DNA of 64,000 nt from Pochonia chlamydosporia 170 (GCF_001653235.2 NC_035791.1:3720001-3784000); one strand, 5' to 3'; shown: positions 33,572-44,793, numbered from the stretch's first letter. The notes: generated by a model from the sequence alone, not told the origin. Made by a program: numbers and translations.

Positions 33572-34598
33572 TTACTCTTTCTTTTCCTCCTCCTTCGCCT
33601 CGGTCTTTTCCTCTTCAGCTTTCACTCCGGGCTGGTCAGCCTTGGCATCCTTCTTGTCCGCCGCGGTGGCGTCTTCCCACTTCTTGGGAACACCGCTATC
33701 GTCTAGCGTCTTCACACCAGGTAGATTATCAGTCTCGAGACTGCTCTCCTTGGCAGCAACGGGAGCAGATGCCTCCTGTGGCTCCTCACGAGGAAGTTGA
33801 TGCAAGTCGTCGGTAGCATCTTCGCCGTCATCGGAGAGTTCGGCGCCATAAATTTCCGGGTACTGCTTGAAGCAATCTTGCATTCCCCTGTTGGCGATAC
33901 GTTAGTTTCATAAACCACTTTAATGACTCAAATCTCTAGAAAGCACATACTGGAATTTTTCGATGCAGTCCATTCCCTTAGGCTCTTCAGTTGAGTAGAC
34001 AAAACAGCTGAAAGCCGTCTTGAATTCCTCGCCACAAGGGCCATGGGCCATTCCTCCTAGACATGGGCAATCCCAATTGATTTCGCCAGTCTCGGGATTA
34101 AATGCGCCCTCCTGGCCAGCTTCGTCCTCGAGAGTCTCTGGTGAATTGACCGCAACCGTGGTATGAGCCTCGGGCTTGGGTTGTGCTTCGGGGATCTGCT
34201 GCTTCTGCTCAACTGGCTTTGATTGCTGCTCGGTCTTGGGCTTGAGCTGTTTGCGCTTTTGTTCAATTACTGCGTCTACGGTTGGCACATCGGACTCGGC
34301 AAAAGCAGAGGGAGCGGCGGTTGCATGGGCTGGAACACCATTATTAGATCTTGCTTTAATGTGGTTATTGGCATCTTTTCAACGTACCGGTAGATTCATC
34401 GGCAAAAACAGAGCTGGTATTGTAGTAGTATACAGCACCGACTGCAAGACCCCATCTCAATGCAGAGCTCTTCCATGTCCGAGCTCCGTATGTGGGAGTC
34501 GCTGTCGATGCAAATCGGCGGGGAACAGACCGAAATGTCTGTGTATGAAGGCCGCCGAGAGCCTTTCGCGAGGCCGTTCGCACCGTTGTCCGATACAT
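33572..34598 (-). CDS. MIA40: mitochondrial intermembrane-space oxidoreductase Mia40
   Basis: Exons are 34598-34388, 34329-33951 and 33887-33572, giving 301 aa. An Arg-rich presequence ([12 protein letters not shown]...RRFAST) is followed by a hydrophobic anchor ([13 protein letters not shown]), as in yeast-type membrane-anchored Mia40. The redox-active CPC is at 158-160, followed by the twin CX9C pair: C169/C179 in [11 protein letters not shown] and C192/C202 in CIEKFQGMQDC. The splice between exons 2 and 3 falls inside the second CX9C and restores it. The C-terminal 90 residues are acidic, with Lys and Glu runs. It oxidises and traps cysteine-rich intermembrane-space proteins with Erv1. Divergent from thiamine pyrophosphokinase across 727 bp. 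Confidence 0.97.
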
Positions 34599-35325
34599 GA
34601 TGTCGAATGCTTGCGACACAATTGTGATGCGTTTGATGGGAAAGGTGACGGAATGGATTGGAGGCAAATGTCGAAAAAGATGGCCATACCCTGGCTCGAT
34701 TGGTCAGCGCTCCTTCCCCAATGAGATGGCCGTGTGGTCTCCGTGGAGCCAATTCTGCCATACGTTTGCACCCGAGTCCCCCGAGCAAACACCACACCAG
34801 ACCCCGTCTCTGCCAAGAGCCACATGCATCGTTAAGACTGCCCACGCGAGCAGATGCACATGTAGCAAGCTGCCGATGTTTAGCCGCCCGCCTCTGACGA
34901 CAAGCTGAGCTTCACCTGGCACAGGCAGTTTCCCACAGTATGCAGTAGCCACGTGTTTGGGCTGCAAGATACCGGGTGCCTTTACAGGTGTCAATACCGA
35001 TATTTCTTTCTTCTTCTTGAAATTTACAGACCGACCTTTCAGTGACTGGATTTTGGTGAAACTACAGTGACATTCACGGACTCACCGCTAGGACAACACC
35101 AGCCAGCACATACAGCGGCAACTCAGTTCATACAGCTCCACCGCTACAAACTGGGAACACCAGCTGCCAGGCTTCACGCACCTGACCTGGGTTTCAGCTT
35201 CCCGCCACCAACCCGGCTGCCTACGAGAAACCTTCAATTGCATTGAATTCGTTGATGAACGGCTGCTTGGCCCTCTGGATTAAGGAAAGGATTACTATAC
35301 CAAGCTTTTATCGTTACACTAAAGG
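34599..35325. promoter_or_regulatory. divergent promoter, MIA40 / thiamine pyrophosphokinase
   Basis: 727 bp between two divergent start codons. Frames seen here on both strands are unsupported. No thiamine-pyrophosphate riboswitch core was found near the kinase gene. Confidence 0.45.
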
Positions 35326-36247
35326 ATGTCGACTGCCAAGTTCGAATGGCACCCTGCCAAACTCCTAGAGGATCATGACAGTTTCCAAGACTTCGCTCTG
35401 TTGGTTCTGAACCAACCGTTGAAGAATGGTGCCATCCTTCGCAGACTATGGAAGAATTGTATGTGCTTCCCACGCTGAAAATCATAATATTTTACTCGGT
35501 TTTGACGGGATGATTACTCATTTCGCTGACACAATCATCACAGCAAAGCTCCGAGTCGCCGCAGATGGCGGTGCCAACCGCCTCCATCAGCTTTCATCTT
35601 TCCAGGGAAAATTCGTATGTAAATGCATAGCCAAACACGTCCTGCAATTCTTAACATGTTACTAGTCGAATCTGCAAGCTATAATTGGGGATCTCGACTC
35701 GTTATCCCCTTCAGTGCGAGACTTCTACTCGTCACAACCTACCCCTGCAGAGGTCATCCATGACACCGACCAGGAATCGGCTGATTTTGGAAAGGCCATC
35801 CGTTGGATCAGGAAAACACAACCCAATGCTCTGGACATTGTCACACTAGGTGGTATCGGCGGCCGTGTCGACCAGGGTCTTAGCCAACTTCACCACCTCT
35901 ACTTGTTTCAGTCGGACCCTGAGTATGCCGCTGGCCGGATATACCTCCTATCTGGATCGAGTTTGACATTTCTGCTGAAATCCGGGACACATAGCATTTA
36001 CGTTAAGGAAGATGGTGAGGATGTTGTCTTTGGAAAGTATGTTGGAATTATCCCCTTGCAGGAGCCTAGTCGGATTACCACCAAGGGATTGGAGTGGGAT
36101 GTAACGGATTGGGAAACGAAGATTGGCGGAAACCTCAGCACTAGCAATCATGTACTGCCTCACACTAAGTGTGTCGAGATTGAAACCACGAAAGATGTGT
36201 TGTTCACCATATCACTTCGTCCCGTGGACGGGGAGGACGAATCGTAA
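35326..36247 (+). CDS. THI80: thiamine pyrophosphokinase
   Basis: Exons are 35326-35458, 35544-35614 and 35666-36247, giving 261 aa. It transfers pyrophosphate from ATP to thiamine, making thiamine diphosphate in the cytosol. The family signature is complete across the splice sites: LWKNSKLRVAADGGANRL, then IIGDLDSL with its metal-binding aspartates, then DQESADFGKAI and VTLGGIGGRVDQGLSQLHHLY. The C-terminal half (IPLQEP, TTKGLEWD and SNHV) matches the thiamine-binding beta domain. Symbol given by function and family, not by tested orthology. Confidence 0.95.
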
Positions 36248-36430
36248 CGGCGCAGTCAAAGGAAAGGCAAAACAAAATGGAAAAGGATTGGTTGGAAACA
36301 AAATATTTAACATCAGAAAGTCAAGTCCCGAAAAAAAGACTGTAAATTATTCGCCAACCCAATGATCCCAGGACGCCGTGCTTATGTTCCGCTTTCGTTG
36401 CAATGTTCTTCTCTCCGACCGGATGGTACT

Positions 36431-37219
36431 TCACCGCAGGTAGTGCAACACCAACCAGCAGAACGTAAAGAATACAACGACGCCACCCAGGAATATCCAC
36501 TTATCTTGCCGAGCCCGTCTTTCCACCATGCGGATGGTGTCACCGCTGATACCCAACGTGTTACCAACGCTGTATAATCGCTTCTGCGTGCTCTTGAGTC
36601 TCTCCCTCTGTTGGCCGAGGTCACCCAGGACGGCTTGGCCTCTAGCAATGTACTCGTCCAAGGCTGAGTGAGTCTGCGCAAAGAAGGCTTGTTCTCGGAA
36701 AGCATGCGACTCCCGCACTTCGTCTCCAGATCCCGTCGTCAGCGGCCCGGCTGTGTATGGTGTGTTCTGAGCATAGTATGATGAGTTGTTGTCTGTTGAT
36801 GCGTTTGCGTATGGGTTCTCGGGCGTAGCGTTGTACGGTCGTCGACCTAGAAGCTCTGTTTTGTTGTTTTGGTATTGCGAATCTTCCCTGGCTCTCTTCA
36901 GGCCGTCGATTTGGGATCGAAAATCAGAGAGGTCATCGCGAAAGCGTTTCACGCGCTCGAAAGCCTCTTCTTGTTTCTTAGGAAAAATTTCTTGTCGTGC
37001 AAGGCGGTTGTATTCGTCGATGGTTTTGGTGAATGACGACACTGACGCTGATACATTGCCAATCTCGCCTGGTGTGGAGGATCCCTTGGAGTTGAGGGTG
37101 TCAAGCTCGTGGCGGATCGATTTACTCTGCCGTAGGGCAGAGTTGTATTGCACGTTCTGTAATTAACTAAAGTCAGAAGCGCACTGGAGGGACACACAGA
37201 GTGAAATATCGCTTACCAT
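36431..37219 (-). CDS. BOS1: ER-Golgi v-SNARE Bos1
   Basis: Coding exons are 37219-37217 (ATG only) and 37156-36431, giving 242 aa. The second exon opens with AACGTGCAATAC and has no in-frame ATG at the right place. The ATG followed directly by GTAAGC at 37217 and the ACAG acceptor give M-NVQYNSALRQSKSI. An N-terminal helical bundle is followed by a linker with Asn/Tyr/Pro, a SNARE coiled coil (about 150-215: HSALDEYIARGQAVLGDLGQQRERLKSTQKRL) and a single C-terminal anchor (WIFLGGVVVFFTFCWLVLHYL), the Qb-SNARE layout of Bos1/membrin. It acts in COPII vesicle fusion with the Golgi. Confidence 0.92.
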
Positions 37220-38038
37220 GGTACAATTATTGCAGTGATGTTATGCAATGGACAGCTTGCGCTTTCGCAACATATTTTGACCCTTCACATGGAAACCGTG
37301 TTCCTAACATAGAAACAAAGAATTGGCGGATCGGAACATCTAGCGCGCCGTCCGGGGTAGAAGCCACAGCACGGGGCAAGTGCCTGCCACGTTGATGCCC
37401 AGTGGCAAAGTCCATGTTAGCCCGAACATGTCTTGCAAACCAGTTTGACCTTCCAATTGAACTACAGCAATCTGCTCCAGTCTACCTTGTCGATGTCATG
37501 GTTTGTTTTACAAGAATATGTAACAATTAACTCAAGGACATGCCTGTCAGTACGGTACCGGCCCCAGGTCCCGACTCGGCATGCCGCTGAAGGACGGGAC
37601 GACAGCCCCAGTCAGCCGGCAGCCACCACGGTGCATCGCAATCCCAAGACTCCAGATGTGAATTACAGTGGTCATCATCATAACAACCAGAGTCTAGGAG
37701 TTACCATAGCATGAAAGCGCATCAAAATCGAACAAAACAACTTATTGCTCTTGAATTCAGGCTTAAAAGAACTCATCGTATGCCGATTTAGATCCGCCGC
37801 AGCCATATTGCCTTTTGCCGAAGTCGGCACCGACCCGGCACCGACAGCCCCATTGTATTGTTCCGTATACGGCGTTGACAGGTTTTGCCTCACGGAAATC
37901 TACCGAGATGGATTTTATTCCCGTAAAAGGCGGCAAATCTTGTAATTCATTTTCTTTACAATTTTTTTTTAATGTATTCATTATATTTTGCAACTGGAAC
38001 GCAGCCAACTGTGCGCTGCCTCTCATGCCACTTACAAC
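37220..38038. other. intergenic
   Basis: 819 bp between divergent BOS1 and the drug transporter. AT-rich tracts near 37960-37985 precede the transporter start. No gene is supported. Confidence 0.45.
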
Positions 38039-39715
38039 ATGAACGAACAAGACACAAGACCTCCAGAAACGTCACAAGAAAAAGAGACAGGGCCTTCTGC
38101 AGTTGGTAGTGCCAATGAAGATACGGAAAAACAAGTCCCTGCTGCCCAAGACAATGGTGACAGGCCGTATTCCATTTTCACACCATGGCAGAAACGAGCC
38201 ATTGTTCTTGGTGCGGCTGGAACAGCATTCTTCTCTCCTCTCACTGCACAAATATATCTGCCGGCACTGACACAGCTTTCAAATGATCTGAATGTGACCA
38301 ACACGCAGATCAATTTGACCATTACAACCTACATGATCTTTCAAGGCATAACTCCAATGTTTATTGGGTCGTTGGCTGATAGTGGTGGTCGACGGCCAGC
38401 GTACATTGTGTGCTTCGTTATTTACGTTGCCGCCAACATTGGCCTGGCTCTGGCGCCGGGATATAGTGCATTGCTAGGACTGAGATGCCTTCAGTCAGCC
38501 GGCTCGAGTAGCACCGTGGCCCTCTGTACAGCAGTAGTTGCCGATGTAGTTACGAGCGCCGAAAGAGGACAATATGTTGGGTTCACAGTCATCCCGGCAG
38601 TCCTCGCTCCGTCACTGGGTCCGGTAATTGGCGGCCTACTTTCTCAGTACCTTGGATGGAGAGCAATATTCTGGTTCTTGGCCATCTTTTCTGGTGTGGC
38701 AATGATTCTCATATTCCTCTTCTTCCCAGAGACCTGCCGTGGGATCGTGGACGACGGCTCCCTTACTCCGCCTCCATTGTACCGGTCCGTCTGGCAATCG
38801 ATCCAGCTTCGACGGAGAAGAAAGGCACGGCGTCAAAACTCATTATCTAGGGTGACCACAAATGCAAGCAGCGCGAGCAAGGCCGAGAATAAGTTCAAAT
38901 TTAAACCGCCAAACCTCCTGGGCTCGTTGTTTTTACTATTCGAAAAGGAAACTGGCTTGCTGCTTTGGACAAGTAGTCTTGTGTTTGCTGGTTTCTATTG
39001 CATTGCGACAGCAATGCCTAGTTTGTTTTCCAAGCGTTACGGATACAACGAGATACAAGTTGGGCTGATGTATCTTCCTCTGGCGGTTGGCTCAATTGGC
39101 GCGGCAACTATAGTTGGCCCGTCTATAAACAGGAATTACAAGCGCCACTGTATAAGGTCCGGCATCCCATATGATCGAAGCCGACAGCCCGACTTGTCCC
39201 AGTTTCCTATCGAGAAAGCCCGTCTGGAAATTGGCCTGCCTTTGCTGTGCCTGGGAGGAGCGTGCTTGATAGGATGGGGATGGGCAATGCACGCCGTCAC
39301 TCACGTCGCTGTACCATGCGTTATCAGCTTCTTTCTGGGAATTGGCATGATTGGATACAATAACACGACAAATATCCTTCTCGTCGACGTCCACCCTGGC
39401 CGAGCTGGCACTGCGACGGCTGCTAATAACCTTACACGATGCTTGGTTGGCGCAGGAGCCAGCGCTGCAATTGTCCCCATGATTGATACCATGGGTGTCG
39501 GACCTGCTTTCACTCTTGTTGGTGGACTCTATTTCGTCTGCATTATTCCACTATTGCTGATTCTCAAGTTTGGCAAGAAATGGAGAGCGGAGGCAAAGGC
39601 AAAGGCGGAGGCGAAGAAGGTGAAGAAGCAGCAGAAACATGAAGAAGATTCGGCAACTGAAGACCTGCAACAAGATAGAGAGGTTGAAAGGTGTGATAAA
39701 GAGACGCACACTTAA
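38039..39715 (+). CDS. MFS transporter, DHA1 multidrug resistance type (Qdr-like)
   Basis: Single exon, 558 aa, no intron, which differs from most neighbours. A hydrophilic tail of about 45 residues precedes 12 predicted membrane segments. Motif A is GSLADSGGRRPAY after helix 2, and APSLGPVIGGLLSQYLGWRAIFW matches the drug:H+ antiporter motif C region. A long central cytosolic loop (residues 245-305) is Arg/Lys/Ser-rich, and a strongly charged C-terminal tail (AKAKAEAKKVKKQQKHEED) ends the protein. It resembles the Qdr/quinidine-resistance group. The start is the only ATG preceding the conserved tail; an in-frame upstream ATG at 37988 would add 17 unrelated residues. Confidence 0.92.
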   Translation: MNEQDTRPPETSQEKETGPSAVGSANEDTEKQVPAAQDNGDRPYSIFTPWQKRAIVLGAAGTAFFSPLTAQIYLPALTQLSNDLNVTNTQINLTITTYMIFQGITPMFIGSLADSGGRRPAYIVCFVIYVAANIGLALAPGYSALLGLRCLQSAGSSSTVALCTAVVADVVTSAERGQYVGFTVIPAVLAPSLGPVIGGLLSQYLGWRAIFWFLAIFSGVAMILIFLFFPETCRGIVDDGSLTPPPLYRSVWQSIQLRRRRKARRQNSLSRVTTNASSASKAENKFKFKPPNLLGSLFLLFEKETGLLLWTSSLVFAGFYCIATAMPSLFSKRYGYNEIQVGLMYLPLAVGSIGAATIVGPSINRNYKRHCIRSGIPYDRSRQPDLSQFPIEKARLEIGLPLLCLGGACLIGWGWAMHAVTHVAVPCVISFFLGIGMIGYNNTTNILLVDVHPGRAGTATAANNLTRCLVGAGASAAIVPMIDTMGVGPAFTLVGGLYFVCIIPLLLILKFGKKWRAEAKAKAEAKKVKKQQKHEEDSATEDLQQDREVERCDKETHT

Positions 39716-39881
39716 CGATGCATTTGAATTGGAGTATGTCAGGTTTGCATAGCAATGCTGGAGTTAGGTGCATTTTTGGTTCAAGCATAAAGCATACATA
39801 TACATCCTGCCATCGCATGATGGTATTGTCACAAATACACGCATTTATATTGTCATGGCATTAATTTTTTTGTAATTTTGA

Positions 39882-39906
39882 TTTTTTTTTTTTTTAAAAA
39901 AAAAAA
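39882..39906. repeat. poly-T/poly-A palindrome
   Basis: Fourteen T followed directly by eleven A. It could fold as an AT hairpin or act as a nucleosome-free tract or a transcript end between the transporter and the next region. Confidence 0.8.
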
Positions 39907-39944
39907 TGGTAAGCATGTCATCTTAATATTTGTGACCACCACTG

Positions 39945-39997
39945 GGTTCTACGTTTGTAGATAACCTGTGGCTGAGAACGCACTCGGTTTAGTGTCC
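39945..39997 (-). repeat. dispersed 53-bp repeat, copy A
   Basis: 46 of 53 bases match the segment at 46579-46631 in the same orientation. On the minus strand both read TKPS..SATGYLQT followed by the same stop codon, so a protein C-terminus is the likely origin. Confidence 0.75.
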
Positions 39998-40587
39998 TTG
40001 CCGCTCTTGCTCATAGTCGGCTCAGTCGCATGGCGATTAGGTTCCCCTGTAGCATAAAGAGCCTGGTTATGTACAGTATCTTGACGCCTACTAAAACAGA
40101 AAACGGTGAGAAAACGGTGAGCAGTCCACCAACAATCTGCAACTCCTCTTGTTGTCAGCGGCCAATCCCAAGGTGCTGTCAGAGGCTCTGTTGCAAGCGG
40201 GGTTGTGCAGTCAAGTTGACTCTGGTCAATAGGCGCCAGGCCATGTAGGTAGATACTGGGGGAATTGGGCATCAAATCGGCTGATACTGCTGCATCTTAT
40301 TTGTTCCCTGGCTTCGTGGGCTACCCGGTACCCGCCGTGACAAATTGCTATTGTAAAATCTACTGCTGATTCGTTCAAAATGTTCTATAGACAACTTTTA
40401 ACAAGAAACTCCTTCTAAGTAGTAAATAAGCTGAATAATCTCCACAAATCCCTTGGAAAATCCACCCGCAACTTTACCCGGCTCTGAGATTTTTTAGGTC
40501 ACATTGAACCATCTCGTTCCAAGCTAATAGCCCTTCGGCCTTCGAAGTGAGTATTTATCGGCGAGGCTTAATCGAAAAAAATCGCAA

Positions 40588-42086
40588 TCATGTTGACATC
40601 AGTGTTTGAAGCGCTTCACACACGTCCTCAGCTCCAATCCTATCCTTAGCAGTCAAATTGAGCATACGCGTCACAAGAACGTAGGCTTGCTTCCACTGCG
40701 ATTTGTGGCACCGTGGCAAGCAAATCTCACCAAAGCATTTCATGAATGATTCGTACTCTAGAGCGATATTGCAGGACGCACGGCTCTTGGTATCCTGGAA
40801 GCTGCTCCACAGCTTTCTCACCGCTGGCGTCCCTCCAGAAGCAACAGCCAGAAGCATGGCAAAACAGCAGCCCAACTGCCAGATGTCAACCTTGAGCGTG
40901 CTCTCAAGCTCCTGAATCTGCTCTAGAGACAGAAACTGATATGAACCCTGTTTCGAGAAATCTGTGCTGGACCCGTGAGAGAAGATCTTACTTCGACCAA
41001 CGTCGGTAAGAAGCGGAGTGACCTGGTCGGTTTCGGCATGTTGCAGTAGTATGTTCTCTGGCTTAATATCTTTGTGTTTGATTGACAGATGGTGTAGGTA
41101 TGTGACAGCTTGGGCCATCTCGTTCATAACGCGGAATATGATGAGATCAGACTCATGGTTGTCGATATTGAACCACGGGCATTTGTTCCGGCGTGTGTTG
41201 TCTTGACCGTGAAGAAATTGTTGCAAGGTGAACGGAGCCCATGGGTACAGTATGATATATATCGCATCCGGTTCCTCTTCAATCTCGAAGGCGTCGATAA
41301 ACTGGACAATGTTTCGATGGTGACATACTTCAAGTACACCTATTTCTCGCATGATATCGTCCCGCTCGGCCTTGCTAAATATATTCTGAATTGACTTTTC
41401 CGCGAACGAAGGATTCAACAATGTGTGCCTAACTTTACGGACTGTTCCAAAGCCACCACGGCTAGCGGGAGCTGTTGCATCGACAACATATGGACAGTGT
41501 CTCCGGCTTGTGTAGGAATGAATGTATCGAGGTGAAAAATACGCTCTGATTTGTTCTAACGCGTTCATGGGATCAATCCTGCGGATGTTTTAAGTCAGTC
41601 TCTATGTTGTTGGTGATAATTGGGAACTTACAAGCCGACGCTGAGCTGCGCGAGTAAACCAAACTCCCGTACATAGCGATGTACATAATTTGGTTCGGAA
41701 GCTGAGGCATTCATGCCTCCCAAGATGTTCTGCTTTGCATAAAGTGCGTCAAGGCTCTCCCAATCACCACCTCTATCAACACGACTAGCAAAACTGAGGA
41801 GAGTGAGGGCTTCGGTGATATGACTATGTACCAGTCTTACTGTCTGCGTATGTACAGAAGCTGCCTCGGTTGGGTAACGGTCAGAGCTATTACACTTCTC
41901 GTCGTGTATGTAGCGGACAAAGTTACGAACGGCAGCAACGCAACTTGCAACTCGGCCTCGGACAAGCTCGCTTATTGGAGACGAGTCTTGAGACTCCGTC
42001 CAAGTTGATAGGCGGGAGCATATTTCAAGGCATGAATGTAAAGTCGCTGCCGGATTGGCTGTCATAAAGCTTGAGTCTTGTCTCAT
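40588..42086 (-). CDS. Ser/Thr protein kinase-like protein with N-terminal helical region
   Basis: Exons are 42086-41632 and 41578-40588 (53-nt intron), giving 481 aa. Residues 1-155 are unrecognised, helix-rich and Cys-containing. The kinase core starts near 180: glycine loop RGGFGTVRKV (192-201), AEK lysine 213, helix-C Glu230, catalytic HKD at 320-322 with KPEN after it, and DVG at 344-346 where DFG is usual. The activation-loop end reads SLEQ in place of APE. VDIWQLGCCFAMLL matches the helix-F block with its Asp. Catalytic Lys, Glu, both Asp and Asn are all present, so activity is possible despite the altered DFG. There is no signal peptide or membrane segment. The role is unknown; such kinases in fungal accessory regions are often linked to HET/NACHT-type loci, but none is seen here. 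Confidence 0.87.
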
Positions 42087-43365
42087 ACTGTGACAGCGGC
42101 CGGCGAAAGGGGAAGTGCATGGGATGGTGTCGTAAAGAAACTGTTCAGATGAGAGGAACTTGGGTATATTTTATATTCTTCGTTGTCGGCTGTTGGGTTG
42201 TAAGAGCGCAATCAAGGCTGGTGAAAGAAATTTTCTTAGCACGGGTCATGGACTGCCAAATATTTCCTTCCAGTCAGTACATGTACAGAATTGCAATTTT
42301 ACAGTTCTCAAAACCATGGCTTATGCCCACACCGACAGAGGCATCCAGGTGTGGTGGATCAGGCATGGTGTGATGGGCTCTCATGCATGCACGTTTTCGT
42401 GGCAGGATCCTGTCACAATCCAATTTCCCGAATTGCCCGCTGCTCCCGAAAGAGCTTAACTTAAGTTTGAATGGATTGAGTCAGCGCCACAGGCCTTCTG
42501 CTGGTCGAATGTTGCATGTATGGGTGGCAGTGAAACAGAGTTGTGCAGTGGGATTGTGCAGTGGGTTTCTGTGGTGATGTCTCCGTCGTCGCGCTTACAT
42601 CCGCATTCGGTCTGGTTTGGTTGCATAAGGCTGTCTGGTGGCTTAATGGCTGAGAGATCAACCTGAGATCCGGGGAAACAGGAACCGTTGACCTGTCAAA
42701 GGCCAACCTCCTCTGCTCACACCAGACACAAGGATTGCTCAGGGGCCGGCAGATTTTTACTTTGGGGCTGGGGGGTGCTCCTGATGTTCCCATTGCCATT
42801 TTAGGCGGGCATCTCCGCTACCATGCCATATGTCTTGGACTGCGTTGCACCTTGTGGGGAGCTCGCCGCCCCATAGAGCCCCCGGCAATTGACCTGAAAG
42901 CCTAGCACTGTACTTGTCTACAAGCAACACACGCACTAAAAAGAAGCATTTTTGCCACTATAATATATGGGTTACCAGTAGATTAGTGCAACAAATATAG
43001 TAGTATAGAGCTCTATTATGCTTTGTGAGATTTTCACTTAGCTTAGCTATTAGGTGGCATAGGTCTCTATGTAGTAGTATGTAATGTAGATGTTTGTTTC
43101 TCTTAAGATTCTAGTGACATAAATTGCCGCCTAAGATAGTTATGTGTAGATTTAAGTACTAATAATCTCATTGGATTATTACCCTTGACGGCCTGTCTTC
43201 ACAAGGTGCCACGCAGTCCAAGAGATAGTATTTGATTCACATGCAATGTTGACCAGACATTTTCAGTGCAAATGCATTTGATGGGAGGGAGATTGCTCGG
43301 AGTGCTGTAAGTTTTGCTCCATGTCTGGTGCTTTTTACCCCCAGCCACTAAAGCAATGCAAGGTA

Positions 43366-43788
43366 CCTGGCTACCAACCAGACTGCTTGTGCTGAGTCTG
43401 GCAGGACCTGACCAGGTGCCAGATTTGATGTCTGGTCTGGTGTTTCAGGATTGCTTTGGGGGGTGGGGGTGGGGAGGGCGGGGGGGGGGCGACTCATTTG
43501 TGCTTCGGGCGGCGTTTTGCCCCAGCCACCAACAGCTACTTCCAGATGCCAGACCGTTGACATGTAATCGCTACATGTCAAGCATCCATGAGTTTATCCT
43601 TGGAGAGCAATCGCCATGCTCGCTCGGACCAAGCCCCCACTTCCTAGGAAAATTTAGGGACTAACACCCTGTCCTTGCCTGCATGTGCAGTGCTGCAATT
43701 ACCATTGCCAGTCCGGCAGCGCATCCGCTGTCCTGCTGGGCGAAGGAGACATGGATAGAGTCTATCACTGGTCTGGTTGGTAGCCAGG
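43366..43788. repeat. 18-bp perfect inverted repeat 390 bp apart
   Basis: CCTGGCTACCAACCAGAC at 43366-43383 is the exact reverse complement of 43771-43788. A truncated copy, CCTGGCTACCAGAC, is at 52838-52851. Possible remnant of a small inverted-repeat element. Confidence 0.7.
43458..43489 (+). other. G-quadruplex-forming tract
   Basis: Five runs of 6, 5, 4, 3 and 10 G are separated by single bases (T, T, A, C). This is an almost ideal short-loop quadruplex sequence on the plus strand. Confidence 0.8.
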
Positions 43789-44648
43789 GACTTGGCACCA
43801 GACAGCTCTTCAAAAGGTGGCTGGACGTGGCGCTGGGTAGCTAGTGGGCCAACCCGCCCCCTGTCCATACTGAGCCTGGCCGCCCGGACAATCCTCAGAT
43901 CAATTATTTACATATCTCGGCTACGCTGAAGATGAGATGTCTGGTTCTGTGGATGCAGGTCGACTGGCCTAAAATGGCAAAGAGGCGTGTATGTGCGTGC
44001 ATGTGTGGTGGGACGCCTGCACTGCCCCCAAGCAAAAATCGACTGCCCACCAACTCCTTTCCAGCGGGAGCAAACGGCGTCAATGCCGCTTGTCACGCAA
44101 CTTTCTTGATAAAACACAAACTAGTCCATTTCCAGTTGCGCAACAGTTGCATTTCATCCCAAGGCCGTTTGCTAGTCCCTACATCACTACTGCAGTACAC
44201 ATTTTCTGTGGCGTCTGTGATTAACCCAATGCGTCCTGGTGATAATGTTGGCACATACTTTTGCCGTTGGACAAGTATCCCGCCCGGCGGAAACTACATC
44301 CCACAATGAACAAGTATCTTAGAGTTGGCTGTATGTATGTTCCCTTGGGAACATTCGTCAGAATTCTTGTTCTTCTATTAGAAAATTGCTTCAAATAAGA
44401 TGAATTTGCTGTACTTGGTAATATAATGCACCAAACATCCTATAGGCCTGTCCTAAGGCGGTGACGGATCCGAAAATCCGGTTCCGCCCAAACCAAGCAA
44501 TATTGAATTGACACAGCAGTCATTCTGCCCAGAAGCAAGTACGAGCTTCCAGCTCCATATGACTATCATTTGAACGTGTGAGTGAGTGGCTTGGCTCAAT
44601 GTTACCAGACTCTATCCCAATGCTGGTCTATGGTGCATACTTGTCATG

Positions 44649-44793
44649 CTCATCGGCAACCAATGAACCCACGTGTGCGGTGGATCTTTTGTGCATTCGT
44701 GGGCAACCAATAAACCGACATGATGATACGTGCTTTATATAGTAACATTGAACAGATCCACCGCACACGGAGCTTTATTGGTTGTGGCATGAG
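44649..44793. mobile_element. MITE-like inverted-repeat element
   Basis: Arms of about 40 bp face each other; inside them CGTGTGCGGTGGATCT (44672-44687) is exactly complementary to 44754-44769, and CTCAT..CAACCAAT continues outwards to 44649/44793. About 65 bp lie between the arms. There is no coding capacity. It looks like a miniature inverted-repeat transposable element or a long hairpin; target-site duplications were not clear. Confidence 0.6.

Larger units (their letters stand above)
39716..40587. other. intergenic with AT palindrome and duplicated coding tail
   Basis: Contains a T14/A11 palindromic run at 39882-39906 and copy A of the 53-bp duplicated segment (39945-39997). Tandem GAAAACGGTGA x2 lies near 40100-40122. 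No complete gene is supported. Confidence 0.5.

Noticed and set aside
34599..35325. Possible TPP riboswitch near thiamine pyrophosphokinase
   Set aside because: The CUGAGA...ACCUGAUC core was not found in the leader or introns. A CTGAGA near 42652 has no matching partner sequence.
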